Source: Streptomyces sp. MMG1533 (GTDB taxonomy: Bacteria > Actinomycetota > Actinomycetes > Streptomycetales > Streptomycetaceae). Taken from it: a stretch of DNA of 64,000 nt. The stretch is taken from the NCBI RefSeq assembly GCF_001279775.1, contig NZ_LGDG01000234.1, positions 1 through 64,000 on the forward strand. The letters run 5' to 3'. This document shows, one piece after another, positions 59,206-64,000 of this stretch. The translations under genes and the position numbers were made by a program. Position 1 is the stretch's first letter, and each line of letters begins with the position of its first letter. A model generated the notes under the pieces. That model made no database searches. It saw nothing but the letters and a program-made list of their open reading frames with translations, and was not told the origin of the DNA.

Positions 59206-61272
59206 GTGATCACCGAGATCTACCGCGACGCCTGGGGAATCCCCCACCTCCGCGCCGGCAGCGCGCGTGCACTCGCCCGTGCCCAGGGCCTGGTCACCGC
59301 CCGCGACCGGGCCTGGCAGCTGGAAGTGGAGCGGCACCGCGCACAGGGCACCTCGGCCGCCTTCCTCGGTTCCGAGGCCCTCGCCTGGGACCGGTTCGCG
59401 AGACGGGTCCGCCTCGACGACACGGCCGGACGCTGCTTCACCGCCCTGGAGAGACGGGACCCGGAGACCGCGGACTGGGTGCGGGCGTACGTCGACGGCG
59501 TGAACGAGGGGCTTGAACGGACCCCGGCGCCCGAGTTCGCCCGCGTCGGCCTCGCCCCCGGCCGCTGGGAGCCCTGGACCCCGCTCGCCGTCTGGCTCGC
59601 CACGCACATCCTCTTCGCCGGCTTCCCCGCCAAGCTCTGGCGCGAGCAGGCCGTACGGCACCTGGGAGCGGACGCGGTCCGGTTGTTCGCCACCGACGGC
59701 CCCGGCACCTCGGGCAGCAACGGCTGGCTGGTGAGCCGCGAGCGCACGACCACCGGCGCGGCGGTCATCGCCGGCGATCCGCACCGCTTCATCGAGGATC
59801 CCGGCGTCTACCAGCAGATCCACCTCTCCTGCCCCGAGTTCGACGTCGTCGGCCTCGCCGTCCCCGGCATCCCCGGCATCGCCCACTTCGGCCACACCGG
59901 CACGGTCGCCTGGGCCATCACCAACGCCATGGCCGACTACCAGGACCTCTACCGCGAACGGCTGCGCCGTACCGGCGCCGGCGTCGAGGCGCTCGGCCCG
60001 GACGGCGTCTGGCGCCGGGCCGCCCGGCACACGGAGACCGTCGAGGTGGCGGGGGAGGAGCCGGTCGAGGTCGAGGTGATCGAGACGGACCGGGGCCCGG
60101 TGATCGCCGGCGGCCCCGAGGGACTCGACGACGGCACCCCGCTCGCGCTCAGCCTGCGCTACCCGCCCCGCGTCACCGAGGACCTCGGCTTCGGCGCCCT
60201 GCTCCCCCTCCTGCGGGCCCGCCGGGTCGCCGACGTGGACCACGCCTTCGACCTCTGGGCCGAACCCGTGAACGTCGTCCAGGCCGCCGACACCGAGGGC
60301 GGCCTGCTGCACCGCGTCGCGGGCCGGGTGCCGCTGCGCTCCGACGCCAACCGCACCCGCCTGGTCCCCGCCTGGGAACCCGGCCACGACTGGCGGGGCT
60401 GGCACGACATGCCCCGCGCGGGCCTCGCCGACGGCATCGCCGTGATGGCCAACCAGCGCGGCCCGGCCACCCCGCTCGGCGTCGAGTTCGCCCCGAGCCA
60501 CCGCGCCGACCGCATCACCGCCCTCCTCACGGAGAAGGACCGCTGGTCGCCCGCCGACATGCCGGTGATCCACATGGACACCCGACTCGCCTCCGCCGCA
60601 CCGCTGTCGGACCACCTGGAGGCGCTGGACGGCCTGACCCCCGCAGCCGCCGCCATCAGGGACGTCCTCCTGCGCTGGGACCGCCACATGGACGCCGACA
60701 GCACGGACGCGGCCGTGTACGCGGCGGTGCGCAGTGCGGTCGTACGCCGTCTCGCGGCGCACCCGGCGTTCGCCGCGCTGACGGCCCCGCCCGCGTATCC
60801 CGAGGTCTTCCTCCCCTGGCTCAACCTCGTCCCGCGCATCGGCTTCGCCCTCGAACACCTGCTGCGGGCCGAGGACTTGTACGGCATCGACCGCGCGGAG
60901 ATCGTGCGGGCGGCAGTCGAGGAGGTCGCTTCGGGGGACCTCCCCGCCACCTGGGGTGACACGCACCGCCTGTTCGCCTGGCGGGCGCTCACCGACACGC
61001 CCGACGAGGGGCCCGGCCTGTCCGGCGACCACGACTGCGTGCTGTGCACCTCCGCCGTACCCGGCTGGACCGACATGAGCGCGCGCGGCCCGGCGGCCCG
61101 TTACGTGTGGGACCTGGCCCGCCGCGAGGACAGTCTCTGGGTGGTCCCGTTCGGCGCCTCGGGCGTCCCCGGCTCGCCCCACCACCGTGACCAACTCCCC
61201 TTGTGGCTCAAGGGAGATCTCGTACCGGTCGTCACCGACTGGACCCTGCTGAAGAAGGAGACCGATGTCTGA
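59206..61272 (+). CDS. penicillin acylase-like N-terminal-nucleophile amidohydrolase
   Basis: 688 residues from the GTG at 59206 (AAGGGG upstream). The Ntn signature GTSGSNGWLV places the nucleophile Ser at 171, the expected site of autocatalytic cleavage into alpha and beta chains. The oxyanion-hole region AWAITNAMADYQDLY also fits. No signal peptide is seen, so the enzyme is probably cytosolic. The iron box in front and the siderophore-type acetyltransferase behind suggest trimming or use of acylated siderophore-like hydroxamates. Penicillin-amidase genes (desG) accompany some desferrioxamine clusters. Confidence 0.85.
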   Translation: MITEIYRDAWGIPHLRAGSARALARAQGLVTARDRAWQLEVERHRAQGTSAAFLGSEALAWDRFARRVRLDDTAGRCFTALERRDPETADWVRAYVDGVNEGLERTPAPEFARVGLAPGRWEPWTPLAVWLATHILFAGFPAKLWREQAVRHLGADAVRLFATDGPGTSGSNGWLVSRERTTTGAAVIAGDPHRFIEDPGVYQQIHLSCPEFDVVGLAVPGIPGIAHFGHTGTVAWAITNAMADYQDLYRERLRRTGAGVEALGPDGVWRRAARHTETVEVAGEEPVEVEVIETDRGPVIAGGPEGLDDGTPLALSLRYPPRVTEDLGFGALLPLLRARRVADVDHAFDLWAEPVNVVQAADTEGGLLHRVAGRVPLRSDANRTRLVPAWEPGHDWRGWHDMPRAGLADGIAVMANQRGPATPLGVEFAPSHRADRITALLTEKDRWSPADMPVIHMDTRLASAAPLSDHLEALDGLTPAAAAIRDVLLRWDRHMDADSTDAAVYAAVRSAVVRRLAAHPAFAALTAPPAYPEVFLPWLNLVPRIGFALEHLLRAEDLYGIDRAEIVRAAVEEVASGDLPATWGDTHRLFAWRALTDTPDEGPGLSGDHDCVLCTSAVPGWTDMSARGPAARYVWDLARREDSLWVVPFGASGVPGSPHHRDQLPLWLKGDLVPVVTDWTLLKKETDV

Positions 61273-61876
61273 CGCGTCCGCCCCCGCCCGCGAGCCCGTC
61301 CACGAGCAGACCGTCGACGGCTTCGGCACCGTCCGCGTCCTGCCCCTCGACGCACACGCCGACGCCGAGGTCGTCCACGCGTGGGTGAGCGAGGAGCGGG
61401 CGTCCTTCTGGGGCATGAACGGCCTGGGCAAGGAGCAGGTCGCCGAGATCTACGCGCACCTGGACACCCTCGACACGCACCACGCCTTCCTGGTGGCGAA
61501 GGACGGCGAACCGGTCGGGCTCCTGCAGACCTACGAGCCGGGGGCGGACCGCGTCAGCGAGTGCTACGAGGTGCGGCCCGGCGACATGGGCATCCACCTG
61601 CTGCTGGCGCCCGCCGGGCAGGACGGCGCCCGCCCCGGCTGGTCCTCGGCGCTGCTGACCGCCGTCATCTCGTACGTGCTGCTGGGCCTGGACCGCAGCC
61701 GGGTCGTGGTCGACCCCGACGTGCGCAACGTGAAGGCGATCGCGCGCTTCCTGAAGCAGGGCTTCGAGGCCGGCCCCGTGGTCGTCCTGCCGGAGATCGA
61801 CATCCCCGACGTGTACCTGCCGGAGAAGCACGCTCAACTCGCCTTCCTGGACCGGCAGGTAGCCTTCCCGGCGTGA
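61265..61876 (+). CDS. GNAT acetyltransferase of the siderophore (AlcB/MbtK-like) type
   Basis: 203 residues, overlapping the acylase end by eight bases. HAWVSEERASFWGMNGLGKEQV, CYEVRPGDMGIHLLLAP and VVVDPDVRNVKAIARFLKQGF match the AlcB domain of hydroxamate-siderophore N-acyltransferases, which acylate N-hydroxylated lysine or diamines with acyl-CoA. The next gene overlaps by four bases. The assignment strengthens the iron link of the operon. Confidence 0.82.
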   Translation: MSDASAPAREPVHEQTVDGFGTVRVLPLDAHADAEVVHAWVSEERASFWGMNGLGKEQVAEIYAHLDTLDTHHAFLVAKDGEPVGLLQTYEPGADRVSECYEVRPGDMGIHLLLAPAGQDGARPGWSSALLTAVISYVLLGLDRSRVVVDPDVRNVKAIARFLKQGFEAGPVVVLPEIDIPDVYLPEKHAQLAFLDRQVAFPA

Positions 61877-62346
61877 CCCCAGACGACCTCGTCGCCCACT
61901 ACGGTCTGGAGCCCATCCCCCGCGAGGGCGGGCTGTTCCGACGCACTTGGGCGGGACCGGAACTGCCCGACGGCAGGCCTCAGGGCTCGGCGATCGTCGC
62001 CCTGCTGACCGCGGACGACTTCTCGGCCCTGCACCGCCTGCCCACCGACGAGATCTGGCACTTCTACCTGGGCGACCCGCTGGAACTCCTGCTCCTCGCC
62101 CCCGACGGGACGTCGACGACCACCGTCCTGGGGCCGGACGTACTCGGCGGCCAGCACCCGCAACTGACCGTCCCCGGCGGCACCTGGATGGGCGGACGGG
62201 TGGTGGCGGGCGGGGAGTGGAGCTTCTTCGGCTGCACGATGGCCCCCGGATTCACCTACGAGGACTACGAGCACGGGAAGGCGGCGGAGCTGACGGCGCG
62301 TTACCCGGCCCGGGCCGGCCGGATCGCGGGACTGTGCCGTCCATGA
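61873..62346 (+). CDS. cupin (DUF985-type) protein
   Basis: 157 residues. GLFRRTWAGPE, DEIWHFYLGDPLELLLL and GEWSFFGCTMAPGFTYEDYEH are the typical Cupin_5/DUF985 motifs with the metal-binding histidine and glutamates. GTG at 61873 overlaps the stop of the GNAT gene (GTGA). The stop overlaps the SDR start (ATGA). Function unknown. Confidence 0.85.
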   Translation: MTPDDLVAHYGLEPIPREGGLFRRTWAGPELPDGRPQGSAIVALLTADDFSALHRLPTDEIWHFYLGDPLELLLLAPDGTSTTTVLGPDVLGGQHPQLTVPGGTWMGGRVVAGGEWSFFGCTMAPGFTYEDYEHGKAAELTARYPARAGRIAGLCRP

Positions 62347-63110
62347 GACTCCTCGAAGGGCAAGTGGCGCTGGTCACCGGCGCGGGCGGCGGCATCGGAC
62401 GGGGCATCGCCCTGCGGTTCGCCGAGGAGGGCGCGGCGGTGGCCTTGCACTGCCGCACGGCGGTGGAGCCGGCGAGCGAAGTGGCGTCCCGCATCCGGGA
62501 CCTGGGCGGGCGGGCCGTCGTACTGCGGGCGGATCTGGCCGACGAGGGCGCGTGCCGGGGCCTGGTGCGGGAGGCCGCGGACTGGGGCGACGGCCGGCTG
62601 ACGGCGCTGGTCAACAACGCGGGCGTCCAGCCGACGCGGGCACTGCCCGGGATGACGGCGTCGGAGTGGCGGGCGGTCGTGGACACGAACCTGTCGAGCG
62701 TGTTCGCGTGCACGCAGGCGGCGGTGGAGGTCATGCGGGCATCCGAAGCAGGCCCGGGATCCGTGACGCACATCGCGTCGATCGAGGCGAGCCGTCCGGC
62801 CGTCGATCACGCCCACTACGCCGTCTCCAAGGCCGCCGTGGTGATGCACGCCCGGGCGGCGGCCCTGGAGTACGGCCCCTACGGCATCCGCGTCAACACG
62901 GTCTCGCCCGGGCTGATCGACCGGGAGGGGCTGGCGGAGGCCTGGCCGGAGGGGGTGGGGCGATGGGAACGGGCGGCGCCGCTCGGCCGGCTGGGGCGCC
63001 CGGAGGACGTCGGCGACGCGTGCGTGTTCCTGGCCTCGCCGCTCGCGTCCTGGATCACCGGGCAGGACCTGGTGGTGGACGGTGGGGTGACGGCGCGGCC
63101 GACGTGGTGA
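62343..63110 (+). CDS. short-chain dehydrogenase/reductase
   Basis: 255 residues. Glycine-rich TGAGGGIG near the start, NNAGV, the catalytic Ser (HIASIEASRP), and Tyr and Lys in HYAVSKAA. NTVSPG and GQDLVVDGG complete the classic SDR pattern. NAD(P) oxidoreductase with unknown substrate. The ATG overlaps the cupin stop. The acylase, GNAT, cupin and SDR genes form one tightly packed operon. Confidence 0.9.
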   Translation: MRLLEGQVALVTGAGGGIGRGIALRFAEEGAAVALHCRTAVEPASEVASRIRDLGGRAVVLRADLADEGACRGLVREAADWGDGRLTALVNNAGVQPTRALPGMTASEWRAVVDTNLSSVFACTQAAVEVMRASEAGPGSVTHIASIEASRPAVDHAHYAVSKAAVVMHARAAALEYGPYGIRVNTVSPGLIDREGLAEAWPEGVGRWERAAPLGRLGRPEDVGDACVFLASPLASWITGQDLVVDGGVTARPTW

Positions 63111-63172
63111 GCGTTCCGGCACCGGTATCCGTATCTGTCCGGAGGCGGCGAGTCCACAGACGGAGAAGAGAC

Positions 63173-64000
63173 GTGGAGCGTGAAGGTGAGCTCAGGTCAG
63201 GTCTCGGGGCAGGTACCAGGTCAGGTACCGGGTCAGGTGGTACCGGGGCAGGTCGCAGGCCATGTCTCAGGTCAGGTCTCAGCTCAGGTCTCAGGGAAGG
63301 TCTCAGAGAAGATCTCAGGGCCGGCCGACGACGCCGGGGGCTTCAAGGGCTGGTGCTGCTGGGCACCGTGCTGGTCCTGCTCCTCCTCGGCGGCGCGGGA
63401 CCCGCGTCGGCCCATGCCGCCCTCCGAGGCACCGACCCCAAGGACGGAACCGTCCTCAAGTCGGCCCCCCGCCACCTCACCCTCACCTTCACCGAGTCCG
63501 TAGGCCTGCTCGAGGACTCCTTCCGCGTCCTGGACCCCGACAACCACCGCCTGCGCACCGGCAAGGCCCAGCACGCACCGGAGGGTTCCGACACTGCCCG
63601 GGTCACCCTGCCCGCGAAGCTCGCCGAGGGCACCTACGTGGTGGCCTGGCGGGTGGTGTCGGCGGACAGCCACCCGGTCTCGGGCGCGTTCACCTTCTCG
63701 GTCGGCAAGGCATCCGTCACCACGGCGACGGTGGGCACCGGACCGGTCGAGGACCCGGCGACGGCGAGCCTCTACAAGATCGCCCGCTACCTGGCGTACC
63801 TGGCCGCGGCATTGCTGATCGGCACGGCCGTGTTCATGACGGCCTGTCGCCCCCCGGACCCGACTCCCCTGGGCAGGCTCCTGCGGGCGGGCTGGTGGAC
63901 CTTGGCGGCGGCCACCGTGGCCCTGCTGGTGCTGCGCGGCCCGTACGAGTCGGGCGATGGCCCCGCCGCCGCCCTCGACCCCTCGGCCTTCACCCACACC
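63173..64000 (+). CDS. CopC-CopD copper resistance protein (cut by the window end)
   Basis: 276 codons visible from the GTG at 63173 (GGAGA eight bases upstream). About 55 residues of low-complexity Gly/Leu/Arg/Ser sequence encoded by CAGGTCTCAGG-type repeats precede a signal segment (LVLLGTVLVLLLLGG, ending ASA). Next comes a CopC domain (HAALRGTDPKDGT, SADSHPVSGAFTFSVG), then the first helices of the CopD membrane domain. The His after ASA is the expected copper ligand of CopC. The long repetitive head is unusual. A downstream ATG within it was not found, so the start is uncertain. Confidence 0.8.
   Translation, partial: MEREGELRSGLGAGTRSGTGSGGTGAGRRPCLRSGLSSGLREGLREDLRAGRRRRGLQGLVLLGTVLVLLLLGGAGPASAHAALRGTDPKDGTVLKSAPRHLTLTFTESVGLLEDSFRVLDPDNHRLRTGKAQHAPEGSDTARVTLPAKLAEGTYVVAWRVVSADSHPVSGAFTFSVGKASVTTATVGTGPVEDPATASLYKIARYLAYLAAALLIGTAVFMTACRPPDPTPLGRLLRAGWWTLAAATVALLVLRGPYESGDGPAAALDPSAFTHT
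63190..63320 (+). repeat. low-complexity CAGGT(C/A) repeats
   Basis: Around a dozen imperfect CAGGTCTCAGGT or CAGGTACCGGGT units cover the start of the CopC-CopD gene. Confidence 0.7.

Overview
The window is high-GC actinobacterial DNA and almost certainly a Streptomyces chromosome arm-core segment. The evidence is the codon bias, the GTG starts, the paired SigB/SigF-type sigma factors, GAF-ANTAR regulators, a DmdR/IdeR-type iron box and a subtilisin-inhibitor-like protein. From memory, the gene order resembles the S. coelicolor stretch from about SCO4005 to SCO4050 (acyl-CoA ligase, MFS/TetR pair, giant PAS protein, tRNAs, two-component system with glycosyltransferases, sigN-sigF, tadA, upp). 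I could not run an alignment to confirm this.

Layout. 0.2-9.5 kb: an ECF sigma factor, an acyl-CoA ligase, an MFS exporter with its divergent TetR regulator and clear operators, and a 1550-residue PAS/pseudo-histidine-kinase/degenerate-receiver protein. 9.8-10.8 kb: an SSI-like protease inhibitor, tRNA-Ser(GCU) and tRNA-Arg(ACG). 10.8-24.9 kb: an accessory region at tRNA-Arg. The 3' part of the tRNA is repeated exactly (47 bp) at 20.1 kb and imperfectly at 24.9 kb, which suggests two islands inserted one after the other. Island 1 holds a 5'-truncated tyrosine recombinase, an XRE-TPR regulator divergent from a four-gene operon (two small proteins, a glycine-rich-domain-like protein, a kinase-like protein), a Nudix hydrolase, and a lower-GC STAND-type NTPase with TPRs. 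Island 2 holds an MmpS-like protein, an Imm-5-like protein and a TIR-NB-ARC-TPR protein built on 126-bp tandem repeats. Two STAND proteins at one tRNA hotspot look like a small defence island.

25-33 kb: a LuxR-type regulator and aldo/keto reductase, a CmtR-like metal sensor with a CDF transporter and a methyltransferase, and small membrane proteins including two genes with duplicated promoter regions. 33-42.5 kb: a secreted protein, an OmpR-type two-component system coupled by overlapping ATGA junctions or short gaps to a GT2-GtrA fusion and a GT39 enzyme, then a DHA2 exporter with its TetR. 42.6-50.9 kb: an F420-type oxidoreductase, STAS and GAF-ANTAR regulators, and a MarR-controlled DHA2 exporter fused to carboxypeptidase-regulatory-like domains beside a YceI protein with the same kind of domain. 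50.9-56.3 kb: sigN, sigF, tRNA-Ser(CGA), tadA with its partner, and upp. 56.3-64 kb: a LytR_C protein, a HhH-GPD glycosylase, an iron-box-preceded operon (penicillin acylase, GNAT, cupin, SDR) and the start of a CopC-CopD copper protein cut by the window end.

All assignments are from reading motifs and family resemblance. No database search was run. Operators, promoters and island boundaries are inferences from sequence symmetry.
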